Origin: an uncultured Pseudomonadales bacterium
GTDB lineage: Bacteria; Pseudomonadota; Gammaproteobacteria; Pseudomonadales; Azotimanducaceae
Reading direction: 5' to 3'
Assembly: GCA_958296165.1 (NCBI GenBank)
Contig: OY282447.1
Location: 2,418,001-2,482,000 of the forward strand
DNA length: 64,000 nt
Positions 9,345-19,988 of the stretch are shown piece by piece. The position numbers were made by a program, and so were the translations under genes. The number at the start of each line of letters is the position of its first letter. Position 1 is the stretch's first letter. The notes beneath the pieces are model-generated. The model was not told the DNA's origin, did no database searches, and saw only the letters and a list, made by a program, of their open reading frames with translations.

Positions 9345-11263
9345 TACGCCACCTCGATAGCGTCGAGCGCGGCCACGATCGCGTCGGCGCTCGCTTCGTC
9401 CGGCATCCGCCAATCGCCGCGCGGCGACAGGCTCACGGTGCCCACTTTCGGCCCCGGCGGCAGCGTGGTGCGCTTGAACTGCTGGGCGAAGAAGCGCTGG
9501 AAGAACACCGTCAGCCAGCGCTTGATTTCGGCCGGCGAGTGGCGCTCGGCGAAGGCGACGCGAGCCAGCGCGAAGATCTTCTCCGCCCCTGCGCCGCCGC
9601 GAACGAAGTGGTAGAGGAAGAAATCGTGCAGTTCGTACGGGCCGATGATCGATTCCGTCTGCTGCACGATCTCGCCGCTTGCCGACGGCGTAAGCTCCGG
9701 CGTGATGGGCGTTGCCAGCACCCGCTCCAGCACGGGCCGCAAGGCGTTGTTGGCGCGGTGGCGGGCGTACCAGCGCACCAAGTACGCCACCAACGTCTTC
9801 GGCACGCCGGCGTTGACGTTGTAGCTCGCCATCTGATCGGCGTTGAACGTACACCAGCCGAGCGCGAGTTCGGAAAGGTCGCCGGTGCCGACGACGATGC
9901 CGCCCACCTTGTTGGCCGTGTTGAAGAGCGTCTGCGTACGCTGGCGAGCTTGGACGTTCTCGAACGTGATGTCCGGTTCGCCAGCGTGGCCTAGATCGTC
10001 AAGCTGCCGTCTGACGGCCTCGCCGATGGGGGTCTCGCGCAATGAAACCTCCACGGCGCTGGTCAGGAGGCGCGCCGACTCGACGGTGTGGGGCGTGGTG
10101 CCGGGGCCGGGCATAGTCAGCGCACAGAGCGCGTCCGCACTGAGTTCGAGCGCCCGCAGAGCATCCAGGCACACCAGAAACGCCAAGCTCGAATCCAGGC
10201 CGCCGGAGATGCCGATCACCAGCCGTTCGGCTTTGGCTGCGCGCATGCGCCGGGCCAGGCCCGTGGCTTGGATGGCGAGGATCTCCTGGGCGCGAGCGTC
10301 CAGTTCGGCTTCGTCCGTGGGCACGAAGGGCTGCCGAGGGTAGTCGCGCGTTAACGCCGCGAGCGGCGGGACTGAGCCAGCTTCCACCACTTGGACCGGC
10401 CCGGCGCGGGGGCTGCTGGCGAACAGGTTGCGGCGTATGCGGTCGTGACGCAGACGTTGGCAATCGACTTCCACGCAGAGCGTAGAGCCGCCGAGATCGA
10501 AACGGCTCGATTCGGCCAGCACACGGCCGTTTTCGGCCGCGATCAGGTGGCCGCCGAACACTACGTCCTTGGTGGATTCGGTGGGGCCCGCGCCAGCGTA
10601 GACGTACGCGCAAATGGCGCGAGCGCTCTGCATGCGCACCAAGTCGCGTCGGTAGTCTGCCTTGGCCACCAGTTCGGTGCTGGCCGAAAGGTTCAGCAGG
10701 ATCTCGGCGCCGCCCAAGGCAAGCGCTACGCTCGGCGAACTGGGCGCCCACAAGTCTTCGCAGATCTCGATGCCGAAGGCAGTCTCGCCGAGCGCGAATA
10801 TCTGTCGGCTGCGCAGCGGGAAGCAACCGAGTTCGTCGTCCACATCGATGGCGACGCCGGCGCCGGAGACGAACCAGCGCTTTTCGTAGAACTCTTCGTA
10901 GTTCGCTTGCGCGGTCTTCGGCACCGCGCCGAGGATGCGACCGGCACGACATGCGAACGCGCAATTCAGCAGCCGACCGTCGCGCAGCCACCACGGCGCG
11001 CCGACCACCAGCACGCGCTCGTCGGCCGCATCGGCAATCCGGCCCAGGGCTTCGCGCGTGGCGCGGCGCAGATGGTCGGCGCAGAACAGATCCTCGGCGC
11101 TGTAGCCGGTAACGGACAGTTCCGGAAACAGCACGATGGCGGCGTCGCGCGGCGCCGCCTGGTAGGCGCGCAATATGGCCTGCGCGTTGGCGGCGGGATC
11201 CGCAATCGCCACGGGCGGGGCGGCGGCGGCAACCTTCACCAGCCCGAAGTCGCTGTAGTCCAC
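9344..11263 (-). CDS. nadE: Glutamine-dependent NAD(+) synthetase
   Basis: Final step of NAD synthesis: amidation of deamido-NAD with glutamine-derived ammonia. 639 residues in two domains. The N-terminal nitrilase-type glutaminase carries Glu (LFPELSVTGYSAEDLF), Lys (VPKTAQANYEEFYEKRWF) and Cys (GIEICEDLWAPS). The C-terminal ATP-pyrophosphatase domain carries the PP-loop GISGGLDSSLAF and VGTGDLSELALGWCTFNAD. Starts with GTG, 9 bp after trmB; followed directly by the MBL-fold gene. Confidence 0.96.
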   Translation of the reverse strand: MDYSDFGLVKVAAAAPPVAIADPAANAQAILRAYQAAPRDAAIVLFPELSVTGYSAEDLFCADHLRRATREALGRIADAADERVLVVGAPWWLRDGRLLNCAFACRAGRILGAVPKTAQANYEEFYEKRWFVSGAGVAIDVDDELGCFPLRSRQIFALGETAFGIEICEDLWAPSSPSVALALGGAEILLNLSASTELVAKADYRRDLVRMQSARAICAYVYAGAGPTESTKDVVFGGHLIAAENGRVLAESSRFDLGGSTLCVEVDCQRLRHDRIRRNLFASSPRAGPVQVVEAGSVPPLAALTRDYPRQPFVPTDEAELDARAQEILAIQATGLARRMRAAKAERLVIGISGGLDSSLAFLVCLDALRALELSADALCALTMPGPGTTPHTVESARLLTSAVEVSLRETPIGEAVRRQLDDLGHAGEPDITFENVQARQRTQTLFNTANKVGGIVVGTGDLSELALGWCTFNADQMASYNVNAGVPKTLVAYLVRWYARHRANNALRPVLERVLATPITPELTPSASGEIVQQTESIIGPYELHDFFLYHFVRGGAGAEKIFALARVAFAERHSPAEIKRWLTVFFQRFFAQQFKRTTLPPGPKVGTVSLSPRGDWRMPDEASADAIVAALDAIEVA

Positions 11264-11272
11264 GGCCCGCCT

Positions 11273-11962
11273 CTAACCATGCGCGCAGCGGCTATTCGTA
11301 CTCGAAGCGCGGTGGTAAAGCAAATCGACGACGTGGCGCCCAGCGGCGACGGCCTTGGCTTCAAACGGCGTCAGCGGGCGGCCCGCCGGGCGCGGCGCGA
11401 CGCCGCCGTGCAGAGCCGCTTCGGCATCGAGCACCGCCCGCATCTGCTCTGCGTAGCCCGGCCAGTCGGTGGCCAGGGCAAGGCGGCCGTCGGCAGCTAG
11501 ACAAGCGGCGGCCCGAGCGGCGAACTCGGCGTTCACCAAACGGCGCTTGTGGTGGCGCTTCTTCGGCCACGGATCCGGGAAGAAGACGTTGAGTTGCCGC
11601 ACGCTAGCGCCGGGCAGACGGCCGAGGAAGTGCGACGCTTCGCCGTCGACGATGCGGATGTTGGCGATCTCTTCGCGCGCGCAGGCAAGCACCAATGCGC
11701 CGAAACCGGGCCGGTAGACGTCTACGCCGATGCAGTTCCAATGCGGCTTCGCCTTGGCGAGTGCGACCAGCGCGGCGCCGTTGCCGAAGCCGAGTTCCAC
11801 GGCGAGAGGCGCCGGCCGGCCGAATGCTTCCGCCAAGGCGTTCGCATCGATCAGCCGCGGCGGCGGCGCGGGTGGGGTGGCGGGCGGGGCGAATAGGTAG
11901 CGGGGAAGTAGTTGCTCGAGCGCGCGGGCCTGGGCGCTGGTGGCTCTGCCGCGGTGGCGCAC
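11273..11962 (-). CDS. trmB: tRNA (guanine-N7)-methyltransferase
   Basis: SAM-dependent enzyme that makes m7G46 in the tRNA variable loop. SAM motif I is VELGFGNGAALVALA; the TrmB signatures NVFFPDPWPKKRHHKRR and the C-terminal region (LTPFEAKAVAAGRHV) are clear. The GTG at 11962 is the only usual start near the expected N-terminus, but the frame upstream reads PRSRVY, which also resembles the TrmB N-terminal pattern, so a rarer codon could add some residues. Confidence 0.93.
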   Translation of the reverse strand: MRHRGRATSAQARALEQLLPRYLFAPPATPPAPPPRLIDANALAEAFGRPAPLAVELGFGNGAALVALAKAKPHWNCIGVDVYRPGFGALVLACAREEIANIRIVDGEASHFLGRLPGASVRQLNVFFPDPWPKKRHHKRRLVNAEFAARAAACLAADGRLALATDWPGYAEQMRAVLDAEAALHGGVAPRPAGRPLTPFEAKAVAAGRHVVDLLYHRASSTNSRCAHG

Positions 11963-12044
11963 ATAGACGCGGCTGCGCGGTTCGTCCGTGCGGCTATTGT
12001 TGCCGGTTGCGTCGTTCAGGGCGCCAAAGCCCGGCGCAAGACCC

Positions 12045-12920
<876 letters not shown>

Positions 12921-12927
12921 TCTCCTC

Positions 12928-12961
12928 GTTCACCTTCTCCCGTTGTTCACCTTCTCCCGTT
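12928..12961. repeat. Two tandem 17-bp copies in the rpoH leader
   Basis: The unit GTTCACCTTCTCCCGTT occurs twice back to back between the CIRCE element and the rpoH start. On the mRNA strand each copy reads as a purine-rich GGGAGAAGG tract, which could act as an extra ribosome-landing or thermosensor sequence. That role is speculation. Confidence 0.7.
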
Positions 12962-13030
12962 ACTGCCTCTTTACCGCCTCTACGTCTTTGTGTTCCGGCT
13001 CTGGCCGCTGGCGGCAACGACTTGGACTCG

Positions 13031-13060
13031 ATCTTAGCACTCTAGTTCCGCGAGTGCTAA
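13031..13060 (-). promoter_or_regulatory. Putative rpoH promoter embedded in CIRCE
   Basis: On the minus strand TTAGCA (13060-13055) and TAAGAT (13036-13031) stand 18 bp apart, each matching four of six bases of the sigma-70 consensus as I count them. They coincide with the two CIRCE arms, a geometry in which bound HrcA would block RNA polymerase. Assignment from sequence alone. Confidence 0.4.
13034..13060. promoter_or_regulatory. Perfect CIRCE operator (HrcA site)
   Basis: TTAGCACTC at 13034-13042 and GAGTGCTAA at 13052-13060, separated by exactly nine bases, match the CIRCE consensus without mismatch. CIRCE is the binding site of HrcA, usually in front of groESL or the dnaK operon. Here it spans the ftsX stop codon and precedes rpoH. 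hrcA itself is not in the window. Confidence 0.93.
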
Positions 13061-14019
13061 TCGACGCTCAGGTGCTTGAGGCGTTGACTCGATGCAACGA
13101 GCGCGCCGATCACACCCAGCAAAGCACCGCCCGCCAGCATGCCGATGAGGAACATGGGGTCGAAGCCAACCAATTCCAAGTCGTTGCCGTAGGTGCCCAT
13201 AAGCCGTTCCAAGGGGCTCTCGATCCAAACCAGCACGGCCGACATCAGCATGGCCGCCACCACCGTGCCGCCAACGCCGTAAAGCGCGCCGAGATAGAGG
13301 AACGGGCGCCGCGTGAAGCGCCGGCTGGCGCCCACCAGCGTGAGCACTCGCAGCTCCGCCAAACGTGCTTCGATGGCCAGCCGAACAGATGCCGCCGCGA
13401 CCAGCACGACGCCTAGGCCGAGCAACGCGGCAACCGCCCAATAGATGCGTTCGACCACAGCCCGCATCGCCGCCAATCGCTCTAGCCACGTTCTTTCCAC
13501 GGCTACGTCATCCACTCCAATGCTGCGTTCAGCTTGCGCCGCGAGTTGCGTCAATCGGGCGGCCGGGACGTCTGTGGCCACCATCACGCGCAGTGTCGCC
13601 GGCAGCGGATTGTGATCCAACAACGCCAGTGCGCTCGCAGCCGCAGGCTGGCTGCGAAACTCCGCCAGCGCCTCGGCCGGAGTGATGAGTCGCACGTTTT
13701 CGATGTCGCTTTGCTCGGCGAGTTGCCGCGCCAAGGCGGCTGGCGGCTCGGCTTCCACGCCCGGTTGGAAGTAGACCGAGAAGCCGGCCCCGCCGTGCCA
13801 ATCGCCAGCCAGGTGAGCCAGATTGGCTTCCACCAGATAGAGCGCGGCCGGCAGCGCCAAAGCGATGCCGATCAGCAGCCAGACCAGCAGCGTGGTGGCC
13901 GGGCGGCGCACCACGAATACCGCGCTTTCCTTCGCTACGCGGCCGTGGTCGCGCCAAACGGCGAACCACGAGCGCCGATCGGAGGGCCAGATGTCGGCAG
14001 GTTTCGGTCTACGCGCCAC
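13057..14019 (-). CDS. ftsX: Cell division protein FtsX
   Basis: Integral membrane partner of the ATPase FtsE; the complex activates septal peptidoglycan hydrolases. 320 residues: cytoplasmic N-terminus, a first membrane segment (TTLLVWLLIGIALALPAALY), a periplasmic domain (about 60-195), then three membrane segments including LLGVIGALVASSQRLKHLSV at the end. ftsE normally lies directly upstream, but the upstream neighbour here is the divergent recA gene and no ftsE occurs in the window. Confidence 0.92.
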   Translation of the reverse strand: MARRPKPADIWPSDRRSWFAVWRDHGRVAKESAVFVVRRPATTLLVWLLIGIALALPAALYLVEANLAHLAGDWHGGAGFSVYFQPGVEAEPPAALARQLAEQSDIENVRLITPAEALAEFRSQPAAASALALLDHNPLPATLRVMVATDVPAARLTQLAAQAERSIGVDDVAVERTWLERLAAMRAVVERIYWAVAALLGLGVVLVAAASVRLAIEARLAELRVLTLVGASRRFTRRPFLYLGALYGVGGTVVAAMLMSAVLVWIESPLERLMGTYGNDLELVGFDPMFLIGMLAGGALLGVIGALVASSQRLKHLSVD

Positions 14020-14243
14020 GGTTGCTCCGCTGCGGTGCCACCAAGATTACTTGCACAAAGCCACTATGCATTCCCGACGCCCTTGCGGGCAAGCGCCGGT
14101 CACGGCCGGAAACCATCGCCTTGTTGGTGCGGAACGGTCTTGGGGCGTTGTGTAACTATCTGATTTTGTTTTCGTTGTTGGATTCGATGCGAGACATCGG
14201 CCATACGCTCTGTGCGACATCGCTGTTTTTTTGCAAAAAGGGC

Positions 14244-14273
14244 TTGACTCGCCTTACTGAGCAAACATACAGT
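14244..14273 (+). promoter_or_regulatory. Putative recA promoter
   Basis: TTGACT at 14244-14249 as -35 and TACAGT at 14268-14273 as -10, with an 18-bp spacer. The -10 lies inside the SOS box, as expected for LexA repression. The recA ATG is about 40 bp downstream of the -10. Confidence 0.6.
14257..14272. promoter_or_regulatory. LexA (SOS) box of recA
   Basis: CTG at 14257-14259 and CAG at 14270-14272 with ten bases between, flanked by A and T, fit the gammaproteobacterial LexA operator (ACTG-N10-CAGT). It overlaps the -10 element before recA, so recA is DNA-damage inducible in the standard way. Confidence 0.88.
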
Positions 14274-14310
14274 GACGAACGTTCCAAGTTGAACTTCGTT
14301 GGAGATGCTC

Positions 14311-15432
<1,122 letters not shown>

Positions 15433-15447
15433 CGAAGCAGTGAAGCC

Positions 15448-15957
15448 GTGGCAAAGCAGAAAGACACTGTGGGGAAGGCCGGCGGTGCGCAGGAGGCGCA
15501 GGAGCTTGCCAAAGAGCAGGCCATTCGCCTGCTCGCCCGCCGCGAACACTCCCGCACCGAGTTGCAGCGCAAGCTGGCCGCGCGCGGCCACGCGGCCGAG
15601 GTCGTAGAAGCAACGCTTGCCGAACTTGCCGCGCATGGCCTGCAGTCTGACGCCAGGTTCATCGAGAGCTATGTGCGATCTGCCTTGGCACGCGGCCACG
15701 GCGAGCGGAAGATTCGCGCCGGCTTGCGCGAACGGGGCATCGATTGCCACTTGCTGCCGGCAGGCTTGGATTTAAGCGGTGTGCAATGGCGTTGCCGGGC
15801 AGCCGAGGCGATGTGCAAGCGGTTCGGCCAAACCCAGCCTAGAGACCGCGCCGACGAGGCCAAGCGGCTGCGCTTCTTAGTCAACCGTGGATTCCCGTAC
15901 GAGGTTGCCAACGCGGCCGTCGCCAGCATACGCACAGCAGGCTCGTTCGAGTCATAG
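15448..15957 (+). CDS. recX: Regulatory protein RecX
   Basis: 169-residue modulator of RecA filaments. Three-helix repeats typical of RecX are visible (IRLLARREHSRTELQRKLAA, SYVRSALARGHGERKIRAGL). Starts with GTG 15 bp after the recA stop, so it probably shares the recA transcript. Confidence 0.92.
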   Translation: MAKQKDTVGKAGGAQEAQELAKEQAIRLLARREHSRTELQRKLAARGHAAEVVEATLAELAAHGLQSDARFIESYVRSALARGHGERKIRAGLRERGIDCHLLPAGLDLSGVQWRCRAAEAMCKRFGQTQPRDRADEAKRLRFLVNRGFPYEVANAAVASIRTAGSFES

Positions 15958-16008
15958 AGGCTTAGGCCGCTTAGGCGCCAAGCATGCCGAAAGCGCGTGC
16001 TTGAGCCG

Positions 16009-16014
16009 TATAAT
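16009..16014 (+). promoter_or_regulatory. Putative -10 element for alaS
   Basis: A perfect TATAAT in otherwise GC-rich sequence, 46 bp before the alaS ATG. I see no good -35 at the right distance, so this is a partial promoter call. Confidence 0.4.
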
Positions 16015-16059
16015 CGCCGCCGCACGTTCCCTTCCCCCGCCTGAACCGAGTGTACGCGC

Positions 16060-18675
16060 ATGTTGACCACGCACGAGATTCGCGCCGCCTATCTCGACTT
16101 CTTCGCCGCACGTGGTCATCGCGTGGTGCCGTCGAGCTCCTTGGTGCCAGCCAACGATCCAACGCTGTTGTTCACCAACGCCGGCATGGTGCAGTTCAAG
16201 GACGCGCTGACCGGCCGCGAGAAGCCGAAATACAGCCGTGCCGTGAGTTGTCAACGTTGCGTGCGCGCTGGCGGCAAGCACAACGACTTGGAGAACGTCG
16301 GCTACACTGGCCGCCATCAAACGCTGTTCGAGATGCTCGGCAACTTCAGCTTCGGCGATTACTTCAAGGAGGATGCCATCGCCTGGGCATGGCAGTTCGT
16401 CACCGGCGTGCTGAAGCTGCGCGAGGAACGTCTGTGGGTCACCACCCACCCAGACGACGACGAGGCGCGGCGCATCTGGATAGACGTGATAGGCGTCGAC
16501 TCGAAGCGCGTGGTACCTCACGAAGGCAACTTCTGGGCGATGGGCGATACCGGCCCGTGCGGCCCCGATTCCGAGCTCTTCTACGACTTGGGCCCGGACG
16601 TCGCCGGCGGCCCGCCCGGTTCCCCGAACGAGGACGGCGACCGCTATTCCGAGTTCTGGAATCTCGTCTTCCCGCAGTTCGACCGCGCACCGGACGGCGC
16701 CTTGACGCCGCTCGATGCGCCCGGCGTAGACACGGGCATGGGCTTGGAGCGCATCGCCGCGATCGTCCAAGGCGCCGACAGCAACTACGGCAACGACCTG
16801 TTCCGGCAGCTCATGGGCAATGTCGGACGCGCCATCGGCCTAGGCCAAGGCGCTAGCGGCACCGACAACCCGTCGCTGCGCGTGCTCGCCGACCATGCTC
16901 GGGCCGCTGCCTTCTTGATCGCCGACGGCGTAGTGCCGGGCAACGAAGATCGCGCCTACGTGCTGCGCCGCATCGTCCGCCGCGGCCTGCGCCACGGCCA
17001 CAAGCTCGGCGTGCGCGAGCCGTTCTTCCATCGACTGGTGGAGGCAGTGGTAGACGCAATGGGCGGCGCCTACCCGGAACTCGACGACCATGCCGAGCGC
17101 ATCGCCCGAACGCTGCGCGAGGAGGAGGGCCGTTTCGCCGCAACCTTGAAGTCGGGGCTGGCGCACTTGAATCAGGCCATCGGCGCACTGGGCAATGCCA
17201 GGATCATTCCCGGCGAGGTGGTATTCAAGCTCTACGACACCTACGGCTTTCCCGCCGACATGACAGCCGACGTTGCGCGCGAATACGGCCTTGGCGTGGA
17301 TCAACAAGGCTTCGACCACGCCATGGCGGAGCAGCGCGAACGCGGGCGCGCCTCTGCCCGTTTCGACGCCAGCATTGAACAGAGCGCGCGCGTGGATTCG
17401 GAAGTCTCCTTCACGGGCTATGCCGCTCTCGAAGGCGAAGCCGAAGTCGTAGCGCTGTTCAGCGGGGGCACGGAAGTGGACTCCCTGGCCGACGGCAGCA
17501 CCGGCATCGTGGTGCTGGATGAAACGCCTTTCTATGCCGAGGCCGGCGGGCAGGTCGGCGACCGCGGCTGGATCAAAGGCACCGACGGCGCGGCCTTCTG
17601 CGTCGCAGACACCACCAAGGGCGGCAGCCAACATCTACATCGGGGCAAGGTCGCCACGGGTGTGCTGCGCAAGGGCGATCGCGTGGTTGCCAGCATCGAT
17701 GCGCAGCGTCGCCGTGCCACCGCCTTGAACCACTCCGCCACTCATCTTCTGCACGCGGCGTTGCGTGAAACGCTCGGCGGCCACGTCGAACAGAGGGGTT
17801 CCTTGGTGGCGGCCGACCGCCTGCGCTTCGACTTCAGCCATCCGCAGCCTGTCTCCGCCGACGAGCTCGCGCACATCGAAGCGCTCGTGAACACCCGCAT
17901 CCGGGACAATTCCGAGGTGCTGACGGAAGAGATGCCCTTCGCCGAAGCCATTGCCACCGGCGCCGTTGCCCTGTTTGGCGAAAAGTACGCCGACAGCGTG
18001 CGGGTGCTCAGCATGGGCGACGGCTTCTCCGTAGAGCTCTGCGGCGGCACCCACGTTCGCCGCACCGGCGACATCGGCGTGCTTCGCATCGTCGCCGAGG
18101 AAGGCATTGCCGCCGGCGTGCGCCGGATCGAAGCCGCTACCGGCGCCGGCGCGCTCGCTTGGATCGAAGCTGGCGAACGGCAACTCGCCTCGGTAGCGGA
18201 ACTGGTGAAAGGCGCGCGCAACCACGCGGCCGAAAAGGTGCGCCAGCTCGTCGATCAAACAAAGCGGCAGCAGAAGGAACTGGACGCTCTGCGATCCAAG
18301 CTGGCGACCAGCCAAGGGGCGGATTTGGCTGCCCGTGCCGTGGACGTGAACGGCATCAACGTGCTGGCTGCCGCGGTGGAAGGCGATCCGAAGTCGCTGC
18401 CGGCCACCATGGACAACTTGCGCGACCGCCTAGGCAACGCCGTGGTGGTGCTCGCCCATCGCGGCCCCAAGGTGCGCCTAGTCACGGGCGTGAGCAAGAA
18501 CGTGACCGACCGCGTTAGCGCCAGCGACGTGATCCGGTTCGTGGGTGGGCAAGTCGGCGCCAAGGGCGGCGGGCGCGCCGATATGGCGCAGGCCGGTGGC
18601 GGCGACCGCCCGGAACGGCTTGCCGAAGCGCTCGGCGCCGTCGCCGACTGGGTGCGCGGACGCACCGCGGCGTGA
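16060..18675 (+). CDS. alaS: Alanyl-tRNA synthetase
   Basis: 871 residues, full length. Class II motif region near the N-terminus (LLFTNAGMVQFKDALTGRE, FEMLGNFSFGDYFKEDAI), motif 3 (GVDTGMGLERIAAI), the editing-domain zinc ligands (HSATHLLHAAL and CGGTHVRRTGDIG) and the C-terminal C-Ala domain. It charges tRNA-Ala and deacylates mischarged Ser/Gly. recA-recX-alaS-lysC is a common gammaproteobacterial order. Confidence 0.98.
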   Translation: MLTTHEIRAAYLDFFAARGHRVVPSSSLVPANDPTLLFTNAGMVQFKDALTGREKPKYSRAVSCQRCVRAGGKHNDLENVGYTGRHQTLFEMLGNFSFGDYFKEDAIAWAWQFVTGVLKLREERLWVTTHPDDDEARRIWIDVIGVDSKRVVPHEGNFWAMGDTGPCGPDSELFYDLGPDVAGGPPGSPNEDGDRYSEFWNLVFPQFDRAPDGALTPLDAPGVDTGMGLERIAAIVQGADSNYGNDLFRQLMGNVGRAIGLGQGASGTDNPSLRVLADHARAAAFLIADGVVPGNEDRAYVLRRIVRRGLRHGHKLGVREPFFHRLVEAVVDAMGGAYPELDDHAERIARTLREEEGRFAATLKSGLAHLNQAIGALGNARIIPGEVVFKLYDTYGFPADMTADVAREYGLGVDQQGFDHAMAEQRERGRASARFDASIEQSARVDSEVSFTGYAALEGEAEVVALFSGGTEVDSLADGSTGIVVLDETPFYAEAGGQVGDRGWIKGTDGAAFCVADTTKGGSQHLHRGKVATGVLRKGDRVVASIDAQRRRATALNHSATHLLHAALRETLGGHVEQRGSLVAADRLRFDFSHPQPVSADELAHIEALVNTRIRDNSEVLTEEMPFAEAIATGAVALFGEKYADSVRVLSMGDGFSVELCGGTHVRRTGDIGVLRIVAEEGIAAGVRRIEAATGAGALAWIEAGERQLASVAELVKGARNHAAEKVRQLVDQTKRQQKELDALRSKLATSQGADLAARAVDVNGINVLAAAVEGDPKSLPATMDNLRDRLGNAVVVLAHRGPKVRLVTGVSKNVTDRVSASDVIRFVGGQVGAKGGGRADMAQAGGGDRPERLAEALGAVADWVRGRTAA

Positions 18676-18710
18676 ATGCCCACGCGGCACAGCGCCGCTC
18701 TTAGGCAATC

Positions 18711-19970
18711 ATGGCGCTCCTAGTACAGAAGTTCGGCGGCACGTCCGTTGCCGACATCGACTGCATCAATGCGGTGGCGGACCGGGTGGCCGGCTTCGTC
18801 AAAGACGGCCACAAGATATTGGTGGTGGTCTCCGCCATGGCCGGAGAGACGGATCGTCTGGAAGGGCTGGGCAAGAGCGTGGCCAAGCGTCCCGGCGCCC
18901 GCAAGTGCGCACGCGAAATGGACGTTCTGCTGTCGGCTGGCGAACAGGCTTCCATCGCCTTGGTATCCATGGCGTTGATGGAGCGCGGTTGCAGGGCGCG
19001 CTCTTGGCTCGGCTCGCAGGTGCGCATCCGCACCGATGCCAACCACATGAAGGCCCGCATCGAGGAGATAGACGTCGAGCGCCTGCGCGCCGATCTCGCC
19101 GCCGGCGTAACGCCGGTGATCGCCGGCTTCCAGGGCGTGACTCCTGGCGGCGACGTAACGACGTTCGGACGCGGCGGCTCCGACACCACCGCGGTGGCGG
19201 TGGCCGCCGCCATCAACGCCGACGAGTGCCAGATCTACACCGATGTGGCGGGCGTCTATACCGCAGACCCGCGCATCGTCGAGGACGCCCGGCTGCTCAG
19301 CGTGGTCACCTTCGAGGAAATGCTGGAGCTGGCGAGCCTTGGCTCCAAGGTGCTGCATGCCCGCTCCGTGGAGTTCGTTGGCAAATACGACGTGCCGTTG
19401 CGCGTGCTGTCCAGCTTCCAAGACGGCCCCGGCACACTCATCACCACGGAGGAGAACGCCATGGAGCAACCCGTCGTGGCCGGCGTCGCGCACGCCAGCG
19501 ACGCCGCCAAACTGACCATCATGGGCGTGCGGGACAGTCCCGGCGTGGCGTCGAAGATCCTAGGCCCCATCGCGGACGCTGGCATCGAGGTGGACATGAT
19601 CGTGCAGAACACGGGCGTGGACGGCTTGACGGACGTGACGTTCACCGTCCGCCGCGCAGACTACGAGCCGGCGCAAGAGATTCTGGCCCGCGTCTGCAAG
19701 GATCTCGATGCCCGTGCCATCGACGGCGACGAGCGGATTGCCAAGGTCTCCGCCGTGGGCGTGGGGATGCGCTCCCACGCTGGCGTCGCGACCCGCATGT
19801 TCAAGGCATTGGCGGCCGAGAACATCAACATCCAGATGATCTCTACCTCCGAGATCAAGATATCCGTGGTCGTTGCCGAGCGCTACGTTGAGCTGGCCGT
19901 GCGCACGATTCACGAAGCCTTCGGTTTGGGAGACGAGCCGGTCGGCGAGTACACTCGCCCCGTCGGTTAG
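18711..19970 (+). CDS. lysC: Aspartate kinase
   Basis: First step of Lys/Met/Thr biosynthesis. 419 residues: kinase domain with [11 protein letters not shown] at the start and [16 protein letters not shown] for substrate binding, then two ACT domains ([31 protein letters not shown] with [17 protein letters not shown]), which implies feedback control by lysine and/or threonine. In many gammaproteobacteria csrA follows lysC; here the next gene, 18 bp on, is a cysteine synthase. Confidence 0.96.
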   Translation: MALLVQKFGGTSVADIDCINAVADRVAGFVKDGHKILVVVSAMAGETDRLEGLGKSVAKRPGARKCAREMDVLLSAGEQASIALVSMALMERGCRARSWLGSQVRIRTDANHMKARIEEIDVERLRADLAAGVTPVIAGFQGVTPGGDVTTFGRGGSDTTAVAVAAAINADECQIYTDVAGVYTADPRIVEDARLLSVVTFEEMLELASLGSKVLHARSVEFVGKYDVPLRVLSSFQDGPGTLITTEENAMEQPVVAGVAHASDAAKLTIMGVRDSPGVASKILGPIADAGIEVDMIVQNTGVDGLTDVTFTVRRADYEPAQEILARVCKDLDARAIDGDERIAKVSAVGVGMRSHAGVATRMFKALAAENINIQMISTSEIKISVVVAERYVELAVRTIHEAFGLGDEPVGEYTRPVG

Positions 19971-19988
19971 TTCGAGAGCGCAACGTCA

